A stretch of 64,000 nt of DNA, taken from the NCBI RefSeq assembly GCF_001039355.2, contig NW_019775469.1:401309-465308 (forward strand), given 5' to 3'. Position 1 is the first letter of the stretch. Every line of letters starts with the position of its first letter. Source of the stretch: Lingula anatina. Taxonomy: Eukaryota > Brachiopoda > Lingulata > Lingulida > Lingulidae. The position numbers were made by a program, and so were the translations under genes. This document shows, piece by piece, positions 41,883 to 56,400 of the stretch. The notes below the pieces were generated by a model that saw nothing but the letters and a program-made list of their open reading frames with translations, was not told the origin of the DNA and did no database searches.

Positions 41883-41888
41883 AATAAA
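41883..41888 (+). promoter_or_regulatory. Polyadenylation signal, receptor gene
   Basis: AATAAA about 300 bp beyond the receptor stop codon, the first canonical hexamer downstream. Confidence 0.55.
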
Positions 41889-41889
41889 G

Positions 41890-43090
41890 GGGTTACATAA
41901 AATGCTTTTAATGCAGATAAATAGAAAACCATATTTAATGTCGCAATTTTCAAGATACATTTTCTTTTTGAATTATGTGTGCATACGTTACTCTGTTCCC
42001 AATGTCTCTTTCAGACTGGTCTTATCGTTAACCTCTTGTGGTAGTCTTCATTTTCTAAACTCCATAATAATGAGATAATTGTAACTGATTGCTGAGAAAA
42101 AATGCTTTGGAATGCAGCAGTTGAACTTCTTAATAGCACTCACTGTAGGATCACTTTATTAAGATGCTCTCAAATTATAATTATTTTTCAAAATTCTAGG
42201 GGAGGGAGAGAGGGGTACTTCCCCATTTCCATTTTTAATTATTCACTGTTCAATAAAAGTTAACTATCACCGTGCTCAGCACATGGAACCAATGAAAATC
42301 ATCTGAGATGGCCCAGTCTCGCAATATACCCCGAAAAATGGAAGAATAGCTAGTCTGGCGAGTGCGGTGCGGCAATGAACACACGCTGACAGAATTTATC
42401 CACGGGCATTTTTCTGTTCTTTTCACCAAGTCCTCTCCCATTACAATTTGTTGCACGACAGTGCGAATTCACCACTTAGATTTGTATTGCTTTTTTAAAT
42501 AGGATGATATTCCCAGTGAAGACTTATTGATAAAAGTTTGGCTCCAATTTACGCGGATTCTCACACGTTTTACAGTTAGGACCTCATGCAGTGCCGCGAC
42601 ACCCTCGTGTTAGGATACCACTGATGTTTCTATTTTAATAAAATAAAACAACTAGACACGATGATTGAGCAACCAAGCAAACGTCACCTTACAACAACCA
42701 CACTCGCTGGATAAAACTCATTACACCATATACATATATACAAAGTATTTCTATTAGATTATAGCTGAAAATATAGCTAAAAGGTGGACTTGTCACCGAC
42801 TTTTCGGATTACCTTGACAAGGCTGACTGCGACAATGGTTTGGGACAAAAAAAAATAAAATAATAATAATTATTATTTCAAAAGTTAAATTAACTAATAA
42901 AAATAATTAAGATAAAAGAAAATGGCTTTATTTTTAAATTTGGCCTACAACTTGTTTCTGATTTGAAAGACGAAAGGGAAACTAAACAGGCAAATAAAGT
43001 AATTTTTTTCAGTATATAGTTGGGGAAATCAACAAATTATAATTTATATTGGGAAAATAGGGTTAAACTCAAGCGACCCCTCTCCTTATA
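41890..43090. other. Intergenic region between receptor and AKNA genes
   Basis: AT-rich with no supported gene. It contains AATAAAATAAAAC at about 42637 and a low-complexity TAATAATAATTATTATT stretch at about 42860-42880. Confidence 0.45.
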
Positions 43091-43457
43091 GATTTATTCA
43101 ATTGAGGTATGTTCACAGGGCAAGCACATCTAGATTCCGGCAGGTATTCGCAAATTGTGTTTTATCTGACCGGACAAGTGAGACACCTCGCGGATGTATT
43201 GAATACTAAAGTTAGCACTTTAAAAGTTCCAGTGGGTATTAGTGTTTTTGCTGCTGAAGTGCGACTTGTATCCTTGGCCTATATTTTGTAGTAGGCCTGT
43301 TTTTTATTTTATTAATTTCGTGCAACGAAGGTGTTCAGTGTTTATTCTTTTGTCTTGTTCCGCACATCCAAACAATGCCGATCCTGATTTCCTATGCACC
43401 CAAAGCTTCGGATCTCCATGTTCAACAAGCGGATTAGTATCGGTGCAGTTATGGCAG
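43090..43457 (+). promoter_or_regulatory. Candidate AKNA promoter and 5' UTR exon
   Basis: Less AT-rich than its flanks. It ends CAGTTATGGCAG at 43457, next to a donor GTAAAATA. The next acceptor (TTTTTATTCTAG, 44361-44362) opens the exon with the AKNA start codon. A non-coding first exon here is inferred from splice signals and composition only; no TATA box is seen. Confidence 0.35.
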
Positions 43458-44000
43458 GTAAAATATCCGTTATACTCAAAATTACATGTATTGACAGCTT
43501 AATGTAGCCTACAAACTTGTAGAAAAATCATATTTGTATACTTCTTCGGGATATGAAACTGGGTAAATTGGGTCTTCTCTTTTCATTAGTTGCAAAAAGA
43601 CAAGCATTGCAACACAACTTGGGATCCCAACTCCGAAGTTCAGTTCAAATCGAACTGTTTATCTGTTCTGGACACATACTCACTACATTTAAGAACGTTA
43701 ATCTTTGTGTCATTATTTGGCATGATAGTTTTGATATATACTATGTGAGAATGGTGCAATTTTGCTGTTAAAACGTGTTTTTTTTGGGGGGGGGGTCTAA
43801 TCTTGTGTCAAACTGTCTGCATCAGTGCAATTTGTAAATGTCAAAAAAGTTTGCATTGTTTTGTCTTCATATTGCATTTTCACATTAGCATTTTCTTTTC
43901 TTTATTTGTTATTTAATGAAGGCAGTTACAACAAAAATACTACCAGTCAGAATGCTGTTGTCCCTGTATTGAGCTAGTCTTAGTGTTTAATTTACTTTAG

Positions 44001-44170
44001 TCTAGAACAGTGTTAGAAATTAAGGCTGGACCGTCTGCCCGGGGCTGACAACTTTCAGAACGGGCTGAGAAGTTTTCCCACCAGGCAGACATTCAGTCCA
44101 GCTACTTTTCAAGATGGCTGGACTTTCGATCCAGCAACTAATATTCCTAAGAGGCAAACACTGGTCTAGA
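44001..44170. mobile_element. Candidate MITE, 170 bp
   Basis: Left end TCTAGAACAGTGTTA and the reverse complement of the right end, TCTAGACCAGTGTTT, match at 13 of 15. The interior is GC-richer than its surroundings (GCTGGACCGTCTGCCCGGGG) and contains TGGCTGGACTTTCGATCCAG, a further inner palindrome. Non-coding, just upstream of the first AKNA coding exon. I cannot see a clean target duplication. Confidence 0.5.
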
Positions 44171-44365
44171 ATGTAGTTTTTCAGTACTTACAAAAATATT
44201 AGATAAAACCAGTAAATACAATGTGGAGAGGGGAAAAAAAGTGGTGCAATTAAGTCATACTGATTGTAGCACCTATTATATTGATTGCTAATGGTAAACA
44301 CCCTCATGGAATAATGGATATGGTGGTAAGGTTTTAATATGTACACTTTCTTTTTATTCTAGTAG

Positions 44366-44410
44366 ATGTACACGCGCAATACAATAGTCCATGTTGCCTT
44401 GTTAATATGA
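44366..44410 (+). promoter_or_regulatory. Upstream ORF overlapping the AKNA start codon
   Basis: ATG 44366 opens a 14-codon frame whose TGA (44408-44410) overlaps the main AUG (44407-44409) as ATGA. Whichever of the two adjacent acceptors is used (exon start 44363 or 44366) this upstream ATG is in the mRNA. Such an overlap is compatible with termination-reinitiation or with dampened translation. Confidence 0.5.
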
Positions 44411-47400
44411 CAGATGCTGCGGCAGCACATAACTTAGATGTAGATGACAACGGTATACTGCGAGATGATGCTCAGGACACTGGAGGTAAGAAACTTTTAG
44501 TATGCTTAATAAATTAACTCTCTTACTACAGGAGCAGATTGAGGCCATCTGAAGTTCTGGGTCTTCCAAAGAAGTTTTTTAAAGTTTACATCGATGGGTA
44601 TCTAATTTTTTCTGTCAGAAGACAGTCAAAAATGGAAGATGGATCAACAAAGATAATTTGGAAGACTGTCAGAAAACATCTTTGGCTTCGCCCCTGCATT
44701 AAAGCAGTCTTTGCCTTTAACTTTTCAATCCACTGGACCTTTATACTAGAAGACCCCCAAATAACTACTGGTCTCACCCAAAAAATATATGTTTAACATT
44801 CAAATGGCTAAATATTGATTACGTATACTACCTTCAACCCAGAGTTGACACTGTGACATTAAAGTAATGGTAGTGGTACATTGTAAGATGACACCAGTGA
44901 CATCACTGATAAGATCATGTGTCATCCATCATTTGATACATGAGTTTTAGTGTTTGTAGTCTGTGATGGTGTAAAAAGAAATATGATATTGTATGGAAAA
45001 ATCAGGGATGGTTTACAGGGTGGAATGTGATCTTGTAAGTACTTAAATGTATACAGCAGGCTGTATTATTGTACATGTACACAGAAAAAATGACACATTC
45101 ACTTATTAATACAAGTGTGCTGTAAATTTTGAAAGTTTTTTTGACATATTTGTCAGTTTGCTTCATTGCATGGTTATGAAATTGACCCCAATTATTGAAT
45201 AGTAATTTAGTCCCTTTTTGATTTAGAAAAAATCAAGTATAATTTTCACTCTTTTGAACTCTTACCATATATTCTGAATTCGAATACAAAAAATGAAAAC
45301 TTAGTAATAGTAATGCTTTGATGATCGCAGAAAAATATAATCATTGGTTTACAGGCCTCTAATTCAATTCAAAATACCAGTGTCAAATCAGGTGAACATG
45401 TATCATGTTTTACTGCTTTGGTAATGTAATCTACAGGGTGACTACAGGGTGCCCCCTGCTAAGAGATTAGATTATGTTTATACTTCAGTTGCTAAGCAAC
45501 CAATGTTTTTTAACCTTGGGTCAGAGTTGCAGGTATTTTGCAAACTCTTTTTGACATGAGTATTATGTAAAATTTGACTTGTTTACTCTGGGGTTGTGTT
45601 TAAAGTTACAGTTTTATTGCCCTGTTGGTGATGTTAAATAAGTAATAAATAGCAGAGTCAAAACCTCAGTGATACAGACATGATGAAAAGGAAAGAAAAT
45701 GATAGATGGCGAAAACAAGGATGAGTTCATTTTACTTGGGTTCTTATCCGCAGGTCTACGATTTCAATTCATATGTGCACTTATAGATATCTCAATGGAA
45801 AATTGCTAAAGAGTATATGGCACATACCATCACGTGCACAAAAATGGTAACATGTTACCGTCTACAAAGTGGCAGCCAAGCACAACGCGTCATACAGACC
45901 TGATACTTTATTTCTTTAAAAAGATTTTAAAAGCTGAGAGTTAGTGTTGGCAGTGGCAGGTGGTTAGCTATGCTTATTGGAACTATGAGCACCTGCCACA
46001 AAGGATTAAATAATGTCACAGTATCCACGTACCTAATTTCTGAAAAAGATTTAATTTTGCGAGAGATGGGAGGCAATCTTGACAAATGGTGAATTTCTGT
46101 TTTAAGTACAAAGGAGACTTGAATATCATTGGACTGCAAATCTACAGTGATTATTTTTATAGAAAATTTTTGTTGTTTCTACAAGCAAGATGAGGTTTGT
46201 ATGATTTTTACTTCAGATACATACTGAGTAACTGAAAACAACCATCAAAATCAGTAATATTTAGTACATATTTCAAAAAGTCAAAGCTGATTATTTCAAA
46301 CTGATGGTTAGCATTTAATATACTTACATGATCGCACCAGAGAGCGTGCATCATGCGTTGCCTCCATGCACGCACACAAGAGGACCAGCATAAACAGGTC
46401 CCCCACGTGGCAGTATGAAGTGAACACATCAAGTACACTTTTAAGCTTGGGGCCAGCTTGTGGTTAACAACTAGAACAGATGATTTAGCTTGACAGAGGA
46501 AACATTTGAGTCTGGCAGGGGAAACATTAACTAGAAACATTAACTCCGTGGGTTTGACAGAAAAAATATGAAAGTATAACTTGAGGTAATGTTAGCTCAC
46601 TCCGCAGACTGGCATTGGAATCTACGAGGGCAAGACCAAAAGCAGCAGGATCTTGAGAATTTGGAAATTACTTTTTGCATGATTAGGAGTGGAGTATGTA
46701 AGGTGTTTCAGACAGCGTGCTTTGTGAATCAAAGGGATTGGTAGGAGAAACAAAAATTATTTTATTTGAGCATCATCTGGAATCTCGCAATTACAACTTT
46801 GAAGATTGGATACAGCAAATTGAAAATGGAAAATGAAGGCATTTTAAAGACTTTTTATGTAATTTTGTTTTTTGGGTAAAAATAGAGGATTTTTTCCTGA
46901 GCATCATCTGAACTTCGAGAGGAATTGATATATTTGCCATAGTAATAATCAGAAAAGTACCTCAGAAAAAAAGCTTCTGCAGCTAGAGAACAGGTCAATG
47001 CTTTTAGTCACAAAACTCATTTGGCTGACAACAACATTATCTTACTTCAGTAAACACCAGAAGTGACATAGCTGGGGATTATCTGCTAGGAAGCTCTGTC
47101 AAAAGTATCAAATATGAAGAGGAAGACCAGTTATAGATGAAATATGAGAGCAGTCTTAAATAAAGAATGTCTTTACTTTGTGTGGCTGTCATTTTCATGT
47201 GGAGAGGGATAGTAAGAAAAGTAGTCAAACAACATTGCTTTTGACTTGTTTCTACTAGAAAATGCTAAATATGTTAATGTGGACAGAAAAGTCAAATAAC
47301 CTATCAGGTCTTGAGCAGTAAAGTGTCTGCAGTTGATATCTTGATTTGGTTTGCTGTATTTTTCTCAGAAAAGTGCTAATAGTCACAATGAATTATAGTA

Positions 47401-50400
47401 ATGTACAATGGTCTTGGGAATACAACTTCTTAACTGGTATTGATCGTAAGCTTGACTCCTTGCATAGTTAAGGGACCCAGAAGTAACTTGAATGCGAGTG
47501 TCTCTAATCTTAAATCAGATATGTCAAAATTAATCATTCGTCTCATTGCTCTATGAGGAATTTTGTCATGGGATTGACTACAGGTTGCTTGATGTTTGCA
47601 TGTCTGTGATAAAGCTTGAAAATATATCAAGAAAAAGTTTTTAATGTGAGCTTAATTTCACACTTCAGAATATTTATTATTAATCACTATCTAATTGAAT
47701 GTGATCTTGAAAACCATTTTCAGTTTACAAGTTTACATGGATTTGAAACTGAACATATAGAACTAGATGACTTCATTGAATTCAGTGAGGCACAGAAGGT
47801 GACTGACAGCAAAAGCTGATAAATGTGTAAATTTAGATCATCTAATTATTGAAAGTAATTGTGCAGGTCAGATATTGCCCTGGGGGCCTGCCAGAGAGGT
47901 GGTAATTTCAGACCAATTTAATTTTCAATTACCTCATTAACTGCATCATTAGCCTTGCTCCACAGAGAAATTCTAATATGAACCAGTTTTGGTGATCTCT
48001 CAACTCAGTAGCTGTGAACTTGGTTCTGTTACATTAATATATATGTATTGAGCCAACGGCAAACAGAACTTATGTGAATATTTCATTATATAACACAGCT
48101 AGTAGTTTTATTTTTTGCCAGAGGCACACATGATTATGAAAAACAGATTTGCCAAGGAAATGACAATGATGAAATGCAGTGGACACCATTTTTGCACTTC
48201 ATAAGAATATTGAATGAGAATTGAGAGTGTCAATACTCTTTCACTTTATTATGAGCTTGTAGCTGATGGTCATAATTCATCATTGGATACTGATACTGAT
48301 AAGAAGAAGACACAATAACAGCCCCCAAGGCTGGAGTTTATGTTTGCTCTTTAACATTGAGCCCTTGAAGTTGTGTGTTATCTGAAGTGTCTCACCCAGG
48401 GAGTAGAGTTTTATAACAAGTGAAGTAGTCTTTTTAAAGCAAGAAACTGTCAAATCTGGCAGTGAGAAGAGATTTTTATACGTTATGGATGGTTGGAAGA
48501 CAGGCTGAGAGATTGACTGAAAAACAGTGAATTTAAAAATGTTTTCTGTGCAACTGTAGCTCAAGTTTAAGTCCAAGACTAGAGAAGAATTATCATTATG
48601 AGTCTTGGGTAAGCCAGTTTCCTGTAATACAGAATAATTTGGTCAATTTTTCTTCATTTGTCATGTCCATATTGATCTTCACTGAAAGCTGACTTCCTTT
48701 GAAGAGTATTGATACAGACTTGTAATTATGGTAGAAATTATTAGTATTAGTACATAAATCTAAATATATTTTGCCCAAGACAAAGCAGTCTAAGATGTAA
48801 TTGTATACTGAAGACACACATTGTATTCAGTAATGAAAAACTGACTTGCCCATAGTGGCTGTTTGCTATTAGTTTTAGCCAAGGGCATAAACAATGAAGG
48901 AGAATGTTGACACCTGCCAGGAATCCAGGAAATTTTCTCAGTGATTGTGTGAGAAACACAAGCCACATATTTTCTTTCATGGTATGCTAATATGCACTTT
49001 GTTTAGTATCTGTTTGACTGAATAATATTATCCCTGAAGGAAGAGGCTTGCTATCTGTGGGGAATCTAAGGAATATTTCCGTGATTGTTTTAGAAATTGG
49101 AGAACTGTGTGAGTGAAGTGAGGAGAAGGTATAAGCCACTGTCTGTTCATTTCTGGGAGACACTGTTAAGATTGTATTGTCCGGAGAGCATTTAATGCTC
49201 CATTTTTTAAATATATTTCTGGGAATAATTCTGCAACCATGGTTTCCATTGTTGATGGATTTCTAGCATTTGGAGATAAGCCAATAAGATGAGCACTTAA
49301 TTGCCAGAGAAATTTCATTTTTTTAAGTGGATCACTTCTACAGCTCTTAAAGACTCTGATGTATGCTACTTTATATGATATACCCAGGGCTGTTTACTGA
49401 GTAACCAAATTGGCTCTTCCAGAAATATTGCCACATAAATGTTTTGACCTAAAGGATGGTTGGAAGACAGTGTAAACATGCAGGATCGAATGGTTCTTTG
49501 AAACAGTCTGGAACATTACTTGAACCAATATATATTTTACATTGCTTTGAATTATTGAAAGATTGAGGCATATTACTGTTCAGAGCAGCAGAAGGAATTT
49601 GATGGAGTGAAAATGTATGTGAATTGATGATATTTGTTCCTGGGTATTCTGGAGCTTATGAATCAAAGACTACATCTGATTAAAATTAATGGACAATTTA
49701 TAATCAAGGCAGTTGAGATGACTGTGGCTTTGTGGTTTTTTTACTTACATTATCAGTGTATTCCAGGATATTGGATTTTTTCATCCTTAAGGAACTCCTA
49801 AACACTACAAACAAAACAGGAACTGGGACACTCCAGATAAAGAGCACATTCTTGTTTTCTTGTGCGTTTCAATGTGCATTTTATTGGTGATTACAGAAGG
49901 GAGGAAAGACATCAATAGTTGAATGACTTAAATCTGTGGATTTGGATTAAAAGTCAGTTTATTGCTCAATAATCCTACCTGTTCAATTATCACAAATGGG
50001 AAATGCAGAGGGTAAGTTTGTATGGAGATAAGGATGGGAGATGGTTGATTTATTTATCTTTTGCATCAATTGATGCTTCAAAAGGTGTTAAATTAATGCA
50101 TTTCCCTTAAAAGTAAGAGGATAAATGCCTTGTCAAGATGAAATAGCCTTATGATAACAAATGCAAGTTACAAAATCAGACTTATTAACTTTCTCTGACC
50201 TTTTTCTTTTTAGGAAAAATATTCATGCTATTTTCAAAGTTTGATTTTTACTGAATAAGTATTCTTTGATTAAACAAGGGCAGACATGATTTATCTGACT
50301 GAACATATATGGACTTCTTTAAATTTATGAAATATTTTAAAGCATAACTTAAATGCTTTTCATGTAGCTGATCTTTGGGTTAATTTGCACTTCTTACCAT

Positions 50401-53400
50401 ATAAGAAGCATATTGTACCAGCTGGTTTTGAGCTTTTGACACCTGTTAATAATATAACATGCTACTGTACGCAGTAATGGTCAAAGACCAGCAGAAAGGG
50501 ACACGAAAATCAGCATTTATTTCTCCAAATAAGAATAATTTTGAAAACAGTTCAGTTTGGGGAATGCAGATTCAATAGATTTATTTCACGCACCAAAAGT
50601 CCGTCTTTGTGGTTGTTTACAGCAGCTGAGAATGTTTGTTGTTGTTAGGCTACCTGTGCTTTGATCTATACAATATTACAGTTGAAGCCTAGGCTTGTTT
50701 AGGATGGAAAAAAGCTGGGATTACAAGATATGATTTCAATACTAGAATATATTCTTTAGCATTAATATTCTTTAACTTAATTTGATATGTTTAAGGTTAA
50801 AAAATTCTGGCCTTAAACCAATACCAAATGGCATTATAAATACGTATACGATTGGATGCACTGTTGACATACTGATTGCTGATTTGAATGATCCAGAAAA
50901 GATGTGTCACATTTGCTGAACACCAACATAAAAGAAACATGAATATTGAGCCTGGAAAACTGTTATGCATCAGTTACAGTTCTTAACAAACAAGAGCAAT
51001 TTCCATGTCTCTCATAAAATATTTTGTGTATGAATGAACTCAGAATGTCAAGAGTATTATTGCCACTTGTTCCCTGTCTTTATTGTGTATTCATGACTCT
51101 GAATATATTGTCTGCCTCACTTACTAACTCAATGTAAAATAGATTGAACAGCTTCATAAATTGTATATCATCCAGCATAAATGTGATACGTACTATCAAA
51201 AGTCATAATCAGATATTCTTATGGAACCTGCAAATTGTATTGACACTTGGGAATATTGTTCTACTAAATAATGAATGTTAGGTAAACATGTGTGATTGTG
51301 TGGCAGCTGAGTTTACCTTAAAGAGTCAAATATCTGATCTTGTAGAATTGTTTCTGCTGTATTATAACCTACCTCAACCTCTAGAGAAACAAGTAAATGT
51401 AAAAACCACCTGTCAGCCATCTTGAAAACATATCTGAAACCCTGAACTTTTCATCTGTAACAAACGGGAATCTCCTGAAACAGGAGATCTAGAAAAAACT
51501 GAATTAGTGAAATGAGCTATTTAAACTTTCTACACGTAAATACTTTCAGGGCATTATATATTATCTACTATGAAACATACATGTACTAATACAAAAACGT
51601 TTGAAATGTCAACTACTGGTCAGTAGTAATGAGGGAAGCATGTAAAATAATTCTATAGAAATGTAAAGATTTAACTAATTTGTTTATTCAGAGATATTAT
51701 ATAGGCATTTATAGAAAAAAAGGTTAGGTTATTGTTGAAGTTTGCCTATAGATATGAAGTGTTTTATATTTTTCATGTTATTTTCCAGGGATTTTCCTAG
51801 ATGAAGATGGCATTCTGATTGATGATGAGGACCTCTATGCCCAGCACTTCACCCAAAGGACTGGCACAGACTCGGGTTTGGGACTCCATGAACAACCACC
51901 CTCCCAAGCTTCCACTCAAAACAACAACAACAAGATGGCTGACAACAGAGTGAACTATCTCAGTATCTCTCAGCCGACCCAAGATGCATCATGTGACGAC
52001 TCTCACCCAATGGAAGAGAAGAGCCTCCATGTGAGCGACTTTGAGGATTCGCTCCAAGAGGAGGATGTTTCCCACAGGTCTCTGCAGAGTGCTGAGGAAT
52101 CAGAGTTGGTGTATTTTAATGAGCAGGATAGTCCATCTACTTCCAAGCTAGGGAGTCTGAGACACCAGCAGGATGAAGAAGAGGAATTTTTAGGACAGCC
52201 ATACCATGCCCAAGGTCAACAGCCACTTGTATTCCAAGATGTTGGTGATGATGAAGAAGACAACAGTATGTTGACTGAGAGTAACACAGATTCAAGACAT
52301 CTTCCTCACCAACAAGACTCTAGTAATTATCCTCGTTTTGCTGAGGATGCCTTCACGCAGAATGACTTAACAAATCAGTCTGCAACTCAACAGAGGAATT
52401 TGTCTCTGTTGGAGTTTGAGAATTTGGAAAGCCATCTTGCTGCAGCCAGTGATAGCAACCAAGCCCCGGATCCTCTCATGGAATACCTGCAGTCCTCAAG
52501 AGAGAACAGGACCAATCAGGGGACTCTTGGAGACAGTGAGGATGTAATCCATGCTGTTTACGAGGAGGAAGGGGAGGAAGAGGAGGATGATTTCAGTGAA
52601 TCCTCTCATGAGCAGAAGTCTGAAGGAAGTCGTGGCAGCAGCAGGCAGTCTCGACTGGACACTTTTAAATCTGATCAAGATGGCCGAAACACTGCCTCCT
52701 CATTAGGGCAGCAGACGTCTGCCAAAACTGTGATAAATATGTATGAAGACAATCTTGATAATTCATTTGATGACAGTATTGCCCAAGTGTCAGGTGCCTC
52801 AGGTTTTTTTATGACTGAGACAAGGGAAAGTACCCCTAGTCCTAGTAAGATACCAGTTTACTCACGCAACAGTCCGTCCACGACACCAGCACAATCTCGA
52901 TCAAGGTCAAGATCTCATTCAAGCAGCAGAGTGAATAGCCGTCCAAATACCCCACACAGTGGGAGAAATACCCCAAGTCGAATTCCAAAATGGACCCGGA
53001 GTGGATCACCCCAGGCGCCACCTGTATCTCAGTCAAACAGTCGCACAGGAAGTCCGAGCTCACGTCCATGGAGTCGCAATGAGAGTCCACTCCGAGCAGA
53101 GACTCCTAGTAAAATACCAGTTTTGGGTGAAAGGTCTAGCAGGCCTACAAGTAGGTCAAACACCCCTGTGGGTTCAAGAAGAGGTGGATCTTCACCAAAG
53201 ACCAGCACACCGTCCACACCTGTCAAAGGTCTCAAGTCAGGGAGTAGCAGCAGAATACCCTCACCAAAGTTCAGTAAAGGAGAACCTAAAATTCAAAAAT
53301 CTCACAGCCAAATGTATAGCCGTCCAAGGTCTAGTGACAGTCAGAGATCAGGGTATCGATCTAAAAAATCTAGCAGTGATTCTCGGCCTGATTCTGGAAG

Positions 53401-56400
53401 TAGTAGGAGGTCTGGGTACAGCAGCAGAGGTAGGGGGAGCCCCAAACTGTCCAGTCAAACTAAACCCAAGACAAGCTATAGTGAAACCAGAGCTGATGAA
53501 CCTTATTCATCCTCTAACAGGGGCATGTTTACTCAAGCCAACAGGGAAGCCTACATGCAAAAACAACCACAAGGAATTTCCCATGCTGATTCACACAATG
53601 CTGGGCCGGCCGGCGATTTCTGGTCCAAATCACAACAACGTCAGTCTGCCAGTGAACCTGAGTACACGGAAGAAAATACACAAAGTGGAAATCACTACAG
53701 TGCCAAGTCTGAACAGAATTCTGAATTTGATGAGGAAGAAAATGCCACCAGGGAATCACTTGGACAGATTGATCATGGTGCGCCTGGTTTCCCATTAATC
53801 TTGCCAGATAAACCACTGAAACCATCCAAAACATTCAAAGTCAGACACTCCAGTGGAGTGAGAGGACGGACTAATCGTCCTCTTCGTGTCATGTCGGATA
53901 GGAGTTCCGGAGAGCACGATGAAATAATGAGTATTTCGTCTGATGCCTCCAAAGGACAACTCACAGCTAGATTAAAAGAGGAAAAGACTCAGAGGAAACA
54001 CACTGATGAGCTGGTTCATCAACTGCAGGTTAGTGATATGGATTTATTTTAAGATAAAAAAAGATCATCAATGATATTTGAAATAGTGAAAAATGGATGC
54101 TGAATCTGTAGGGCTTATTTATTCATTTATTAACTTTTTAAAATAATTTTTTAATTTGGGAAGGCATGTTTTCTTTTTTGTTGTTGTATAATAGAAAAGC
54201 AGTTTTGAAAAAATCATTTGTTTTTCAAGATGACATTGAATTAAAGGCACTGAAAATTAAAATCCTGTAGAGTAAAATTGCTTATCAAAATTATCACATA
54301 TCCTCTCACAGGATATACAATTTTATTTCCTTTATCAGAATGACTATGACAAACTACTGGAGAAGTATGCCCTAGCTGAGGTCACCATTGACCAGTTGCG
54401 TCTTGGTGCCAAAATCCACCTTCACTCGGACCCCCCAGAGGCCAGTCGTAGTTACCAGGGTGTGGTGCCGGCGCCACAGAGACTACAGGTGTTCGATATA
54501 CCCAAGACATCAAGAGCCACCATGGGGGTGATTGGGACAGGACCTCAGAAAGGTAAGTAGTAATCTTAACCAGTATAAGATAATCCTCATTTGAATGCAA
54601 TAGTATACCCTTGGGAACATTAAAAAAAATTGAAAATGTTTTTCTGTTTTTGCTTTCTTTTTTTCCCCAGCAGGTTGGTTAATCTATATAATTATCAGGA
54701 AGGCCAGATGTGGGTTGTTTTACACCACGGCAACATTTTGGCGCATATTTTGCAGACAGTAATTTCCTTCACGTCTGACCTGAACCTATAATTGAATTAA
54801 AGCAACTTAGACCTTGAGTGTGGCGCAGACTTCTACCCACTGAACTGTGTGTTCTTTACTGATAAGCTAGAATTGAGAACTGTAGACACAAAATAAGATC
54901 CAGGCAGCTTACATTTTCTATGCCATATATATAAAAACTTTTTACCAGCTGCATATTTATAGGTAGAGATTCAGCAACGAATCCATCAGCTGTGTTCTGC
55001 AACTCAAAATAATTATGAAATGTTCTTCCAACAACAGATAAAAATTAGAGTTTTTACCATTCCAATATTTAATTATTTCACAGGACACCATTAGGGATGG
55101 CACAAAGTACTTAGAGATTGTAAATTTATATTGAATTTCATACATCACTATACGTTTGACAGGATTTTATTTGTGGAAGGGGAAAAAAAAGAAATAAACA
55201 GAAAAACCATGTAAATGAGAACTGCAGCTTTCTGCTGATGAAATAAAATTAAGAGGAAAAGATGAAATTTGCTTGCAAATTGTTCCCATAGAAACATTTT
55301 GAAAAGCTGGTATTTACAAACTGCCTTTATTAAATTTTCTGCCCAGCTGTTGAGTTGGATTCTTCATGGTTCTGTCACATACATACAGCTAGTTGATTTG
55401 ATTTATTGGGATGGAGCAGCAAATTGAAATACTATGAAACTGATTCAGACCATAATTCATAAAAGTCTGCAGGTGCTGTGAAATGATTTTTACACAGATT
55501 TTTAAAGTATTTCATTTTATTCCTAAAGCATTACCCTTTTATGTTGGGGGTGGGGGGAGGGAGAATTGATAAAAACTTTGGTGCTTTGAATTCACCAGTG
55601 CATGTGGGGGGTCCAGGATTTTTCTGTAATTGTCAGGAGGATGCACAAGATTATTTCTTTGCTGCGCTGCCTTTGGCAAGTGAAATTGAAAAGTGCATGT
55701 GCACGCTTTCCGGATTTGCCAATTAAGTGTGCTTGTGTAAGTAATACTCTTACTGAAATAATGTAATGGCAGCCAAACTAACACTCCTTTATTGTGTTAT
55801 GAAGCACTTCATCTGTATTGCTGTATCAGTTGTTTACTGCATGATACATATTCTGTAGAAATGATTTATGTACAAGATGAGGTGAGGTAAAATACCTCAG
55901 ACCAGAGTTGTATATATATATATACCTCACACTGTTATCATGCACCAAGTTCTTCTGCTCTGTTAAACAAACAGCTGTTAAGTACAAGAAACAGATACAT
56001 CTTTATTATCTTCTGCTCTCAGAACAAATAATAAACCTGTGCAGTGGGAAATTCTTAGAAACATGGATTGTGAATGATAATGCAATTCTGATTGGCAGAG
56101 CAAGTGATATTTAAGAAAGGCTTTGGTTGGGGATTTTTCTATTTTCTACACTTGGCATTATTGCTAGTAAAAATGTATGTGGAGGGGTTGAGGTAGGGGG
56201 ATACATACACATGCCTTTGATCCCACCCTGTGTCCTCCCTGAATATACCTGTAGTTTGATTATATAATCTCTTGGTATTATCCTTTAACCAAGAATGATT
56301 TAATTAATCTTAAGCTTGAAGTTGAAATATCACTTGATAAAAGAGGTTTTAGGCTTGCGCGTAGACTTAACTGCTAGATTTGTACACTTATGTGAAAGCA

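Noticed and set aside
52959-53798. 279-codon frame overlapping AKNA exon 2 in another frame
   Set aside because: A shadow of the Ser/Arg/Pro-rich coding sequence; the main frame is longer, carries family motifs and fits the splice phases.
55541-55784. G-rich open frames in AKNA intron 3
   Set aside because: No splice signals in phase with neighbours and no similarity to AKNA; the flanking exons already join in phase 1.
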